From Taenia hydatigena (lineage: Eukaryota > Platyhelminthes > Cestoda > Cyclophyllidea > Taeniidae): a DNA stretch of 64,000 bases. Positions within the stretch are counted from its first letter, which is position 1. Each line of letters starts with the position of its first letter. The notes under the pieces are model-generated. The model did not search any database. It saw only the letters and a program-made list of their open reading frames with translations, and was not told the DNA's origin. A program made the position numbers and the translations under genes. Below are positions 49,324 through 61,700 of this stretch, one piece after another. The stretch spans positions 4,483,381 through 4,547,380 of the forward strand of contig JADWOT020000009.1 in NCBI GenBank assembly GCA_036345935.2, written 5' to 3'.

Positions 49324-52300
49324 TTAGTTTCGCAGAGCAGCGAGCCTATAAAAAGAGTAAAGTGGATTATTGCATGGGAAGTAGTAAAGCGTAGTTTGTT
49401 AGTTTAAGAGTCGGAGAAGGAGGAGGGTACGGAATAAATCTACCTTTCGGTTAGAGCATCTTCAGCTTGGGGCCTGCGTTCCCCGGTAATGGGGTGAGCG
49501 ATAGAGTCAGTGGGGACCTGGGCATCCGCCATTGCAGCCTCCACTTCCAGACCATTCTCGTCAGCCACCTGCAACGGCACGACTCATAGTTAGGTCCAAA
49601 CACCTAGAAGACCTCACGAGTGGAGAGCACTGCGGGTTTGATAGCAATAGCGAATCAATGAAAAGTATATTAGAAGGTTCAGATTTTTGGTAAAATACGA
49701 CCCCCCCATCGACTACTTGGTCTGTTTTTAAACATCACACGAAGAATTTGGCATTCTATCAGTAATTCCTTGCGCTGTCTTTGTGTTGGCAAAGTCTGTA
49801 TCCCTAATCAACGGGTACAAGTTTCAAATAGACACTGACCCGTGGTAATATTGAATAGCGCGGTAGTTATGCTTGATTAAACAATCTATAAGTTTATCTG
49901 TTGGTCAAGGTCTTAAAGCCTTTTTCCCACATTGTTGCATGCGATCTCCCAACTTGCAAGTTTTGCACGATTATAAAATACAATCCATAAGTTTTTAACA
50001 ATTGGTTTCGTCCTGTGGCTTCAAGTCCCATCAACTTTCATACGCCAACACCACTTCATTTTGAATAGCAAATGAGGCTTCCATACCTCTGATTGAGAAT
50101 ATTTTGTATGAACTCCGAGGTGGAACCTCGAGAGTACGTTTTCACTGAGATAGTCACTAGTGCTTATATACTCTCGTTCTTCACTAAGAATGAGCACTGT
50201 GTATTTCATCGGCGACTATCGCTGCAGTAAGGTACTGATGCCCGTACAACTATCTTTTGCTTTCAATTGAATGTGCCAATTTACGCCAAATTCCAAGCAT
50301 TCTATGTATACAAAAATGCGCAAGAAACAAAAAGAAAGAAATTTGAACACGGAGCCACGCAACCGGCATACGATTATGCGGTTAAACACCAGGTCTCGTT
50401 CAAATACATGAGGTGAATAAGTAGCGACACGTAAATCAGATAAATTGGAGCTGACATTCTGGTTCTTCAAAACAATGGGTAATATCAACAATTGAGACAT
50501 CATATTCATAAAAGTACCAATCTAACTCCTGAAGAGCAACGTCCTATACAGTAAGGGAGGAACTCTGCTGTGCCTTGTCTTTCCGGAGATAAAATCACTG
50601 AAAGCTTACTCACAAGCATCAAATAACAAGTTATTGATTCTGCGAGCCAAGCTGACACCATTGCTCTCATTGGTCGAATCTACCAGCTAGCATGGCAATT
50701 CTATTAGCAGTTAGCCTTGGAGTACCACGCCGCCTTGTCACTAAGCCATCAACTCAGCAAAGACGATAAAGATCAAGGGTTTAGGAGCAATATTTTACCA
50801 GCATGACGCAAATACTTCCAGTCAGCAGAAACCTCTATTAAGTGAACCACCGCCTTACTATTCGCATGATATGGCGGTGAGAGCTACCGTCTAATTACAT
50901 TTAAGAGATTTGAAGCTGCCCACGAAAATGCGGTGAGGCACTAGACATATTCCACTCACGAATATGGGGGCGGGGACAATCAATAGACTCGAATATCGGA
51001 GTGATAATGTTTTGTCAGAATGTTGCTGGAGGTATTTTTGGTGTCCACGTGATTGCCAAGAGGAGCAATTCGTCGTTTAAAAAGTACGTGTGCGTTAATG
51101 GACGCCTCAGATTGATGGCAAAACTAATCGAAAATGAAAATTTGGGGGAAAAATGACTAAGTGGCATCAAATCACGCAGGGTAAAGAGGTCAGGTTCGGG
51201 TTCGCTAATACAAATGCTCCATACGCATTCGACAAACTGGTAACTAATAATACATGGATTTCACAGCCGATTGCACTAGTGCATGTACATAAACTAATCA
51301 AGAAAACAGATGTTATTAAGTGGGACAATTGTGTCGATACGGAGTTAACGAAGGTGCAGATTTTTAGCATAATGCAAGAAGATTAAGATATCCAGGTGAT
51401 TATTAGCTCGTTATCAAGATGCTAAGCATTGCAAAACACTTAGAACGGACTAATTGATGGTGCTAACATCGGATTCAGTTAACCTCTACGATGTTTTAAA
51501 CGAGGTAAAAAGTATCAATACTCAAAATCCAAAGTCGATGGGAATCAAGACGGTGACCTCGACGTCCTCCAGAGATGGCGCATACACAAACTTTAAAACG
51601 TTGAAAAGTTATACATCCGCCGCCACTTGAGTTTTTAAAGTTAACAGTGCAATATTTTTAACACGAATATGAAGGAAAACAGAATTATTTAGCCAAACGC
51701 TTAAGGCAAACTTAAAAATCCAGTGGAGTGGTTTAACAATGAAGAACAGACACAAATGCAGTTTAACTTAGAAAACCAGCGGAAAGTAAAATAGTAAGTC
51801 ACCTGCTTGATTAGACTTTGGATTTCATTCTCCGGAGCAGAAGTAGCCATCACAGTATTCATAGAACCCTCAACAGTAGCAGTTCGGACATCCAGATCCG
51901 TAAATGTCTTTTCAAAATCACTCATTACTTTCTCAATCTTTTCAAGATTCATCGATGCCATGCTAGACTTCAGCCTATCTGTAACCCTCCCAATGTCTTT
52001 TGTCATTGTTTTCATGGTAGAGGCTGTCTTCAAGCGCGATTGAACGGCATCAAGTCGAGATGCCATGACCATATATTGAATACTCTCTTTGTGTTTCCTA
52101 ATAGAATCTTCGGCGTAGACACGAGCCGCATCTACATTTTTCGCCTCCAGTGCCTTATGAAAAATAGTGACATTCGTACGTAAAACAACGCACCTTCTTT
52201 AATTTATTTCGGCACGTTTTCGACTCAGATTCAGCTTTTTGGGAATAACGGGTGAGTTGCTTCTCACTGAATTTCAAATCGAAAATAACATCTTGCAATT

Positions 52301-52353
52301 AAACTAATCGCATCTTTACCTTCCAGTGATGGTCGCTTGAACAAGCTCATCAT
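49324..52353 (-). CDS. CHMP1: CHMP1 (ESCRT-III subunit, Did2/Vps46), complete
   Basis: ESCRT-III-related protein that recruits VPS4 to endosomal and midbody membranes. Five exons (minus): 52353-52320, 52291-52194, 52153-51803, 49568-49444, 49345-49324; 630 nt, 209 residues (human 196-199). The N-terminal basic core is typical: FDLKFSEKQLTRYSQKAE, KNVDAARVYAEDSIRK, ASRLDAVQSRLKTA, SMASMNLEKIEKVMSDFE. The C-terminal helix EDALTERLAALRN is a full MIT-interacting motif of the CHMP1 type, assembled across a splice junction with a 22-nt last exon. Intron 1 is 28 nt and intron 2 is 40 nt; intron 3 is 2234 nt. A second ATG directly follows the first. CHMP1A versus B cannot be separated. Confidence 0.94.
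52292..52319 (-). other. 28-nt intron 1 of CHMP1
   Basis: Starts GTAAAGATG, ends TTAATTGCAAG. It is not a multiple of three; only its removal joins the ATG exon (MMSLFKRPSLE) to DVIFDLKF in the correct frame. Confidence 0.8.
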
Positions 52354-52713
52354 CAAGACACCCGAGGAAGAACTTAACAGCAGGTTGATTAAAGGTGCGC
52401 ATTTATAGGAGACTTTGCCAATAGAAAAGTTAAACAACTTAGCCCGATTAACAATTATCTTTCCAAAGACTTCCTTTAAAATGTTAAAATATAACTTAAC
52501 CATCGTTCTGTTTTTAACCAGTTGACAAGTGAAATGCCCTAGTACGCTTGGAGGTAGAATTTATCAAAACATTTTTCTGTGTCTTTAGTGATGCCCTCCT
52601 TCCGGCCTTTGACTATGTTCTATCTAAGTGCAAACTTTGGGGTTCAAAAAGTTGTTGGTAAGTTGTAATTCGTGATTGCTCAAATGCAACTTTTGGTTGA
52701 GAAAAGTCGGCTT
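52354..52713. other. Upstream region of CHMP1
   Basis: The frame of exon 1 stays open upstream to about 52503, but CHMP1 proteins have no such extension, so I start at 52353. No core promoter motif recognised. Confidence 0.4.
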
Positions 52714-52898
52714 TGTAGCTTCCAAGGCCCACTTGAAGGCAAAAGAAGGCTGAATACTAAGACAGAATGTATACATTCAACAGGCAGATAGGAATAAGCT
52801 GCTGGCATGTCCCGGATGCCAGCCTACGCAGCTAGGGCAATGCGGCCATCTCTGTGTCCTTGACCGAAACCGGCAGTCCAAACAAACAATGTGTTACA
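52714..52898 (-). repeat. Solo LTR, 186-bp family
   Basis: TGTAGCTTCCAAGGCC at the left, TGCCAGCCTACGCAGCTAGG in the middle, ATGTGTTACA at the right; 185 bp. No target duplication visible. Confidence 0.8.
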
Positions 52899-54484
52899 GT
52901 GGTCCTCCACCTACTCTCTCCGTGCCAAGGATGCGGAGTCGAAAGCGGAGGGAAAAACGTTAAAGCCAACGTCACCTCACCAACAATTCTTTTATGGTAC
53001 AGAGCAGGGATTTTTAGGAGGTAAAGAATTTGGCATTATGGAAAAAACTCCTTTTCAACTTACCAAATGGCCCCTTTGCCTTGCAGCCAAAACGGAAGCT
53101 CTACCACCTGTAACTGACTAGCCTTTTTAGCTAAATTTACGCTTAAGCAATGCCCACTTTATTCTTATTGTAAACTTTGTCCATGATAGCACCTTTGGCG
53201 GATTTTCTGTTCCGTCCATTACGACGTATTTTATCAATGCTATAGAAGTGCCGATTATCAAATTTCCATGGAACTTAAGGCGATATTTTATTCCTGCTCA
53301 TCTGTTCTATTGTATTTGGGTTCTGTACGTTTTGGTAAATGTGTTGGGGGAAGACTTTACTAATTTTTGTACAGTCTAAGGCTAGATGATGCTCAGCAGA
53401 TTTCATTCCGCTATTAGCTGCACCAATTTTACACTGGGAGAGTTATCAGACATTGTTCTCATTTCAATGTCGCCTGGCCGTCTGAATCTAACTCAGCAAC
53501 CAGAGACGTGGAGAGGTATTCCTCCGCCAAAAATTCATACATCCTATTGGAAGCATCGTCAGCAGCTTCACATGGGTACGCCTAGTGATGTTTGGGTTGT
53601 CTGCTTCTTCCCTGTAGAAAACGACATAGGAACAATTACTAAGGCCTGCTGCATCGATTCTCTGCAGGTTCTTCAATCTACAGGAGTTGCCCTCCTCCCA
53701 TGACGCTGGGGTTCAGCAAACCAGCAAACCAAATAAGTACAGCCGACATTATGGATCAGGCAGGCTTACCACTGCCCCAGGTATAGATTTTCTACTCTTT
53801 CCAGAAATTTTTATACCTCATGGAAGGGAGTTTAGCCTTAACGGACAGAAGGATCGGATGACTGGCTACAGTCAGCGATAATCGTTACTAAGACGTAAAT
53901 ATAAGCCATGGGGGATGAATGTTGTGGAGAGGCTAGTTTGCGGCCAAATAGATGCTAAATCAAAGAGGAGAATAGGAATTTTCATTTAAATCCTCCGGTT
54001 GGTTTTGAAATAAGGTTATGGACAATACATAAATTAATTTGAGCAAATGACCGACATTTGCTTTCTTTCGAGCGTCAGTAAATAAAAGAACTGTTCCTTA
54101 ACCAATTAACTCATCAAAAAGTTGAGATACCTCGTCTGTTAATAACGTACACCTGCCTCCCACCCAATGTAGCGACCATCATTGGGTGTTGTCAAATATC
54201 GAAGTCAATATCCAAGTTTCATTAACTATGGTGAACCACTGACTCATGTTTTGTAAGGCTGGATGTATTTCAGGTGTCTATAACTTTAGCCACCTCTATC
54301 CCACCTTCACTAGGTCTAAGGCTGTATCGCAAACATACTACTGAAAACACCAACCACTGAATCGAGTGGAAAATGAGTCCCACCATCAGAAATTAAAATT
54401 TAATATAAGCAAGATACCAGCATCAAAGGATGAAGATAACTTCTTGAGTACCACACATTAGATGACGGGTAGAGCTGCGTAGGG
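52899..54484. other. Intergenic, nothing assigned
   Basis: A 105-codon plus-strand frame (53386-53703) overlaps a 62-codon minus-strand frame; neither resembles a known family. The right end holds the 3' flank of FBXL4. Confidence 0.4.
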
Positions 54485-57400
54485 TTAGCCATCCAAATCT
54501 TCTTGTGGTCCTAGCAATGTCAAAGGAGGGAACCGCTGTGGTGGTGGTAACTGCGGGAAGTGAAAATCCATTGGTATAGCAGGTGGCGGCGGAGGTACAG
54601 AAGTGTGATGATAAAAGGCGATATCACAATGATTGTAGATCGCCTTAAGTGAAAGAGCTTCAAATATTGAAATAGATGGGCAGTGAGAAATATCTAGGAA
54701 TGCGAGGTTCCGACAATGAAGAAGAAGTCGGTTAATGCAGGACTGTGTGATAAGGGCATTGCCTATCAAGTCCAGATCGACCAACGAGTCAAATAATGAA
54801 TCAGCTATAACGTCGACATCAGCAGGTGTTACAGACCTGTAAAAAACACACTGATCACTGAACTAGATTGAGAGAGTTGCTACATTAGGGTAAACGGTGC
54901 TGTCACGAACCGAATGGCTGCAAGAGACAGGACACGCAGCTTGCGACAACAAGTAACCAGCTCGCGGAGACAGTTGGATGGTTCTGACTCAATACCCGTA
55001 CACCAGCCCAAATCAAGTCTGAGTAGGTGTGGACAGTGTTCGGCTATTCTTAGAACTCCAAAGCTGGTTAAGTTGCGACATCGCCACAGGACAAGAGACT
55101 CCAGGAGGCTTTGAAGGTACAAACCAATTAGACCAGGGAAAGTTTGCTCTGTGGCTTAACATTAAGTTTATCGAATCTGACTCGCACACATAAAGAAGCG
55201 TCTTTACTGAACAACAATGGAAGAAAGTACAGAAAGTGGAAAAGGGAATTTCAAACTGTTTAAGTCACCATGTTTATTAATGATCACCGAACCAAAAGGT
55301 TTCATAAAAAATCATTGGGAAACGGAAGAGAGAAAACTTACGGATTGCTAGCAGTGATGTGCTCAATAATGGTGTCAGCGTCTTCGATTGAGACACAGGA
55401 GCCGAGGTTCAGATGTCGGAGGTGCTGGCATAGGTTTGCCAAGTTGTGCAGGGCAGCATCAGCTACCCGCGTCCTATAGAGACTGAGCCACCGCAACTTA
55501 ATCAGCCGACCCAAGGGAATGAAACCGCCACTTGTTACTGATCGACATGACGAAAGGTCCAACTCTATAAGAGAAATTAATAGAATAACCGTGCATAAGT
55601 ATCAACTTTAACAATTTCCCAGGAAGCTAAGATTAAAACAAGTGGTGAAGACAAAGTGGTCGCGATTAGCAAAATGCACTCTAAAACTGCATTTTCGCAA
55701 GACATTCGAGTTTGACTGTACTTAAAAATGGTCCGAGTTTTAAGGGCACAATTTTTATCACGTTCTGCAAAAAAGTACAACCTTACCTAATTATAGATGA
55801 GGATAATAAGTGTTTAAGGAAAATGAGCATTCGACATAAATACTTATGCAAATTACTTCTGGAATTCGAAAAAATGCAGATAGGGATTTTGTTGATAAAC
55901 TTTTCAAAAAAGACAGTGAAAGATATAACCAAGGAAAAGCATAAAAATTATATACAAGAAAATTACCTTCTAGATTACCGCAGATATTGATAAGCTGTAG
56001 AAGACATTCATCATTGACCATTTGGCAGGAGGAAAGACGAAGGGTCGTCAAATTACGTCCAACGTCACTCAGAAACTGACAAAATCCGTATGCGGATATC
56101 TGAATTAAAAATGAGATGTTCTAAGTGGCAAAATCTGTCTGACTACAGCACACATTCGTTCCAGAACTAAACAATAAGTCCTACTGATTTCGCCAAACCG
56201 CAAAAAAATCTACAGCCTAATACATCGTTTTCATAAGCATAATATCAAAGCCACCACTCCTCGGGATGGACATTTGAAATAAGAAGAACCCGAACCCCTA
56301 AAGATTGCCTCTCTAGAGTATAAATCACTAGGATCGGAAGTCCACATCAGAGATCTATGAGGTAAGTTAACACATCGGATTACCGATGCCCCTATACACG
56401 TAAATCCTCATCAAACAGGATTCATAAGCACTGCGAGATTGGAATGCGACAAAATTCATGGAGGCGAAACTTTAGTGAACTACATCAAAAAGCCCAAACT
56501 GGATAAAGGATAACAGGGCACGGATTAAAAGCTGATAAACCAAGTAGTGTCTAATGGAAAATAAATGAGTTTTCTTTGTGGAGAATGATTAAAACCTACT
56601 GCCTGGTAGTTTCCACACCAGGAAGCATCCAGCCTTCTAAGTCGAGAGAGCGCCGCATCCTGTGAACTATCGTCGAAACCTTTGGATGCAGAAGAGCGAA
56701 CCCTATCAGTGGGCGGCGCACCACCACCGCAGACGAGCGTAGTGTGATGGGTGACGCCCTGCCCCGTGAGGCTGCTCCACGAAGCATAGTGGACAGGTGC
56801 CAACTCGGGGCGTGTACCTCGTCCGCGAGGTCTTTCACATGAAGAGACAGTCCTGTTTCGGCTTCTATGCAGTCGTCTGGAGAGCACCGAGAGAGTATTG
56901 TCCGTTGTAGATGGCCAAAGGGCTTGTAGGTTGATGCTCTCAAGGCGTGACAGGGTTTCGTCGGCAAGACGGTAGAAAGTGCTGGAAGTCAGACGCTTTT
57001 CGTAGATGGAAATGGATGAAGATAATTAAAAACCCCAATACTTACCGACACACACAGGATATTCGGCAGAGAGTCGGAAGGTCTAAGTATCGGAAAATCG
57101 CGAGGAGAACCTCATGCTGAAGGGAACAAGAAAGTCAGAAGACAAAATAAATTGAGAAAAAAACAGTATAGATGTACATACCGGAAAACGGAGAAGTGGG
57201 TTGAAGGAGCAGGTAAACAGACCCTCACTGAGCGAGAGTGTCGTTTGATGCATCAGAGCCAAAGAAGTTAATGATGAGGGAAATTTGTCAAGTCCCATTG
57301 ATATCGGACATAATGCGGAATTCTGAATATATTCAGTTCCCGTTGATAATTGAGGAAGCGACAGTAAATCAGAAGGATAGTCATCAACCTCATCTATATA

Positions 57401-58403
57401 CGAGGTCTGCTAAAAAAGGGGGCGTTAAAAGCCGTATTCGCAAAAGAACGTATGATAAAACACAGCTTACTGGGTTTAGAGATGGCAAGCTAACTAAGGC
57501 TTGTCTTTTTTCATTATTTTTTTCTTCAATGACTGAAAGGTACCACTCCAATTCCTTTCTTGATATGATTCGGCACTTTCCACGCTTTTTGTAACGGATT
57601 TTGGCTTCTTCATCAGAGATGGGTTCATAACCTTCTATCTGTATTGCATCCAACTGTGTATGGTACGCACAGCGACGAACGTCAAATTCAATTCGGATAA
57701 GGTCTGTCGGCACAAGCGGAATATTAAACTGCGGAAGAAAAAAAGGCGAAATGGGGAAAATAAACAAAACAATATATCAGTTTGAGAAAAAGACACATAC
57801 TAGATCAGGCACAAATATCCTAGCCTTTCCAAACTGCAGGTTTTGAAGAGAATCCGCTGATACTATTGCGTTTCGCCCGTCTATCGGAAGCAACTTCGAC
57901 AAGCTAACATGAGCAGTCGATTGCCATAAGGTAGCCCAATACATTCCACGTGCATTTACGGGATTACCAGTTGGTTGGTCTCGATAGCAGGCACGAATGG
58001 CCACAATCGCACCGGGGAAAAATGTTTCATATATCTTCATGCAAACAACGATGAGAGGACGTTCAAAGAAAACATCAACATAATCCGTGCTTGAATAAGC
58101 AGGCGGGCCACCGGAAATTGGTTTTAACGATCCTGGGTAGAATTCCCAACGAGATCCATAATTGAGCTGTGAGGAGTGTGGTTTAGCAAATGTGGAGAAA
58201 AATACTCATCCACAGAAGAGCAATAAACCTACAAATGCACAAGAACGTGTTGAGTCCTCAAAATTAGGGTAGATCGTCGGTGGGCCACACAGATTTTCAG
58301 CTACAAAAGCCGTTCTTCCATCCTCTCCATACTGCGAGCTACATTCAATCACTTCTTTGGCGAATAACTCAGTTCCTGCAAAGTAGTTTGCCCTTTGATC
58401 CAT
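54485..58403 (-). CDS. FBXL4: F-box and leucine-rich repeat protein 4, complete
   Basis: In vertebrates a mitochondrial SCF ubiquitin-ligase substrate adaptor that limits mitophagy receptors. Ten exons (minus): 58403-58233, 58166-57801, 57728-57471, 57322-57182, 57116-57046, 56981-56600, 56099-55979, 55564-55342, 55108-54911, 54836-54485; 2283 nt, 760 residues (human 621). The N-terminal discoidin-like region carries KEVIECSSQYG, SSTDYVDVFFE and YETFFPGAIVAIRAC. The F-box is HEVLLAIFRYLDLPTLCRIS from residue 313. Leucine-rich repeats follow: LDASWCGNY, TTLRLSSCQ, LSLYRTRV, LNLGSCVSIED, LDLGWCTGIES, LDISHCPS. Exon 6 has about 70 extra residues before the first repeat, and the C-terminus is a Pro-rich tail not seen in human. 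No convincing mitochondrial presequence at the chosen start. Shares a short upstream region with SIN1. Confidence 0.95.
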
Positions 58404-58716
58404 CCATACATTACACACCGATTTACGGGAGCCGCTTATTTATAAAACGTTATATGATCCGAAAGTCTCCCATTGTTAGACATTTAAACAAAATTTGAGC
58501 ATTTTTGTCAAAAGCATATGAATAAAGTTATGTAAAAATTAAAATTATTTTCTATTAAAACGTATATTTACAATTGCTAATGTGAATAATCGATGAGAAG
58601 CACGGCAATGGACACATAATGCCGATAGTGTTGCGTTCTCATGCTTGAATTGGTGATTTCGATGATCGGCGCTACTTACGAATGGTGGTTTTTAATGCGC
58701 GGTTTGTGAGTTGTTG
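58404..58716. promoter_or_regulatory. Bidirectional promoter region between FBXL4 and SIN1
   Basis: 313 bp separate the two start codons on opposite strands. The segment is AT-rich near 58490-58580. No clear TATA box in the right place for either gene. Shared regulation is inferred from spacing only. Confidence 0.55.
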
Positions 58717-61700
58717 ATGGATGATATTATCCACGAGCTTCGGAATGCGTTTATAATTTCCGACAATACGTCAACGTGTGAAGATTTGTGTCGTGACTGT
58801 GATGGATTCATGACGGAAGTTACCCGGCAGCATGATTTGCCCCACTTCTGTAGGGATACCAAATCAAGCGGTCTTTATCGACATTCGCCGGAAATAACGT
58901 TCACTCCTGACTCAGGTAATGTTTTACTCTATGTAACTTTGTTTTGCCCTCAGACTTTTGGCGTTTGAACTATTTTGTAGGGCAAAGTAGTCAAATAACA
59001 TCAACGTCCACTACTAGCTGCCAGTCATATTGTTATGGAGGTGGTGTTATTTTCAACCATCGAATTCTATAGGTGTGGGTGAAAGTGTCCCTGAATTTGC
59101 TACTGCGGCACCATTGTCACCTCTTCCCCCTATCGATCGGGCACGAAAGTCGGCCCTGACAATAGCTCTGGAAAGGACTTCTTTGAATGACAAGTCGGTG
59201 AATAAATTTAACGACTATGCCATTTTCGATGGACGGTCAGCAAGTGGTAAAAGTGCCTCTGTGTCCAGCACCCAATCTTCCCCGCGTCTGCGTCTCTATG
59301 TAGTATGGTTTTGGCGCATATTTGGTCTTCCTAAGATATCCTTCTCAGTGCAACCCACATCTTCATGTACAGTGCGTGATTTAGTAGGGCTGTCTCTTTG
59401 GCAGTATCTCAACGAAAACCCATCTGCTATCACCACATTCAACTCAGAATCATCCCATCTTGAAAAAGACGCGACGTGAGTGCCTGCTGTTGTCACTGTA
59501 GCTCTTGCGGGGCTAACTTTTCATATTTTGTTGCATTACAGGTTAATAATTAAGCAAATAGACGTTTACGTGTACGACCCAGAGGAAGAGGTTGATGACT
59601 TTCCCCCTATCCAGCCCTCGGATTCGATTTATAAGTACGACTTTGATGCTCTCGCACTGGTAGAGAATGTCACTACTGTGTCTCCTGGCCAGGAAGTCAA
59701 TGTGGAGCCACTAATTTACGTTACAGTGTACATTATTCTTTTTAAAACTATTCTTGCTTTCTAATGATGTTTTGTTTGCTTGTTTCATGTGACGTTTTCA
59801 TATAACGGTCTGAGTAGCTATAATATTTTATCGAGTTAAGTTTGGATTTCTTTCATGGCCGCTAGTATGGATGGCGGTGAGAATACATCATTGACGTTGG
59901 CTTTGGTTACTGGTATATTGCGTCCTTTTAAAGGCACTTGGCCCAGGGTATAAGTCTTGTGCGTTTCCCGGCGTCGGCGGTCCTTAAGAGGGTGCTTGAA
60001 GAGGCTATCAATAGGCGCAAACTACGGCAGCATGAGGGCTACGCTTACCGTCTGGAGGAATGGCTCGACCCTGACAAACAACCACGAGCGTCTGAGGATC
60101 AAGGCGCTTCCCGTAGACCCCTAGATCTCGATATGACTCTGGCGGAGTATACGAGAGACAATCCACGTCCACACTTCGTCCTCATTCGTGAACACAGTGC
60201 GTTCGTCCACAAGTTGTCCTTTTTGCCTATTATTTTGTTAGTTCGTCTTTATATCCGTTACTGGTCCTATCGACAAGGTATTCTTGAATATACAATGAGG
60301 TGTATCCATTGTCATGACATTGTGGCTTGTTACTTTTTAGCGTACTGTTTTGGTCATGCTTCGATAAGCTGACCTCGATCTTTACGTTTCATCTGTTTGC
60401 TATGTGGTCACCCATAATAACCTTTAATCCTTTCGCTTATGACTCCATTATTTACATTGTTTGAGCTACCATTTTGTATTAAATACGCTAGGCTGACTTT
60501 TCCAACCGTAGTTTCCATCATTAGTATGTGGTGTACCTGAAGGTAAAAACCGGATAAGTTGCGCTATATGCCTACTACTGAATCAAGTCGTGTTTGGGCT
60601 CCAATCAAAAAAAATACGGTTTGTACTTTCACCATTGGGTTGACAATGACTTCTTGAAAAGACTTGGAATTGTCTACGAAGCAGAGGATATAATATATGG
60701 GAAGTTACTTTCCTTTAAGAGCAACTTGTTTCACTCTACACAGGGGCGAGTAAGTTTTGCGGATACTTTCGTGACGGCTCTTAGGTCTTTAACCTACATA
60801 TAGGAAGTGGCCAATGTTTTCCAGACTTGATTTAGGGACATAATGAAGCATTCATGATGCCGAAGAAGCGCCTACTTTTGACTAAGTACAGGGGTATTAC
60901 CACTATTTGGGCTTATTCACTTCTTAGGATTTTATTCAATTTAAATACTTGTTTTTCTTAATTGGAAGGAGTTATGAAGAGGGGAATTAACGTTTCGTTG
61001 TCACCATGGCCCATATATGACGTCATGATTTTCGCCTCCCGTTACTTCGCAAAAAGCTATGTTTAGATTCAGACAGCAAAAAAATTTAAGCTTTCCTTGA
61101 CCTAAGAATGATAGTTTTTGGGCGGTCGTTGAATTGGTAATGAAATACTACCTGTGGGTATTGTTAGAGAAGTAGAACATTTGAGTTATTGTGGTCGATT
61201 ATTCTCTGAGAGTCAGAAGGCAAATATTTTAGCTGCGCTATTTTATGTCTGATCACTGATGTTCTCCACACAAAATAGGTCGCTACGATCCTGTAATGGG
61301 AGACAATGATCGTGGGTCACACGCTTCTGTGCCCGGGGACAGCTCCGTCGACATCCCGACTACATCATCCGGCGGCGCCGTGACTCGCAACCTTCAATCG
61401 AGGAAATACCGAGCCACTCAACTCCGCGGTCCCACCTCGCGCGATGTTCAGCTCAGTAGGTTATCTCTTCTCCACAGTTTTTGTCTTTCTATTGTCGTTC
61501 GTACATGTTGAGAATTCCTCGTAGTTATAAACTTCTGAATGCCTGTAGTCTGGATCTTTTTGTTCTGTCAAATACTAAACGGTTCTCCTCATTGTCAGTT
61601 CAATTTTAAGGAACATTCGGATTTTCTGCCATTTGCATATGCCAACAAATTTGTTCGCCCATTACCCCTAAATATTATTTTGTGAGGTCGAACGCTTCGT

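Noticed and set aside
51153..51386. 77-codon frame inside CHMP1 intron 3
   Set aside because: No family resemblance and opposite strand to the host gene; treated as chance.
52354..52503. N-terminal extension of CHMP1 exon 1 (open frame upstream of the ATG)
   Set aside because: CHMP1 proteins start close to the DVIFDLKF segment; the extension has no family support.
53386..53703. 105-codon frame as a possible gene
   Set aside because: Overlapped by an open frame on the other strand, no motif, no splice partner; likely chance.
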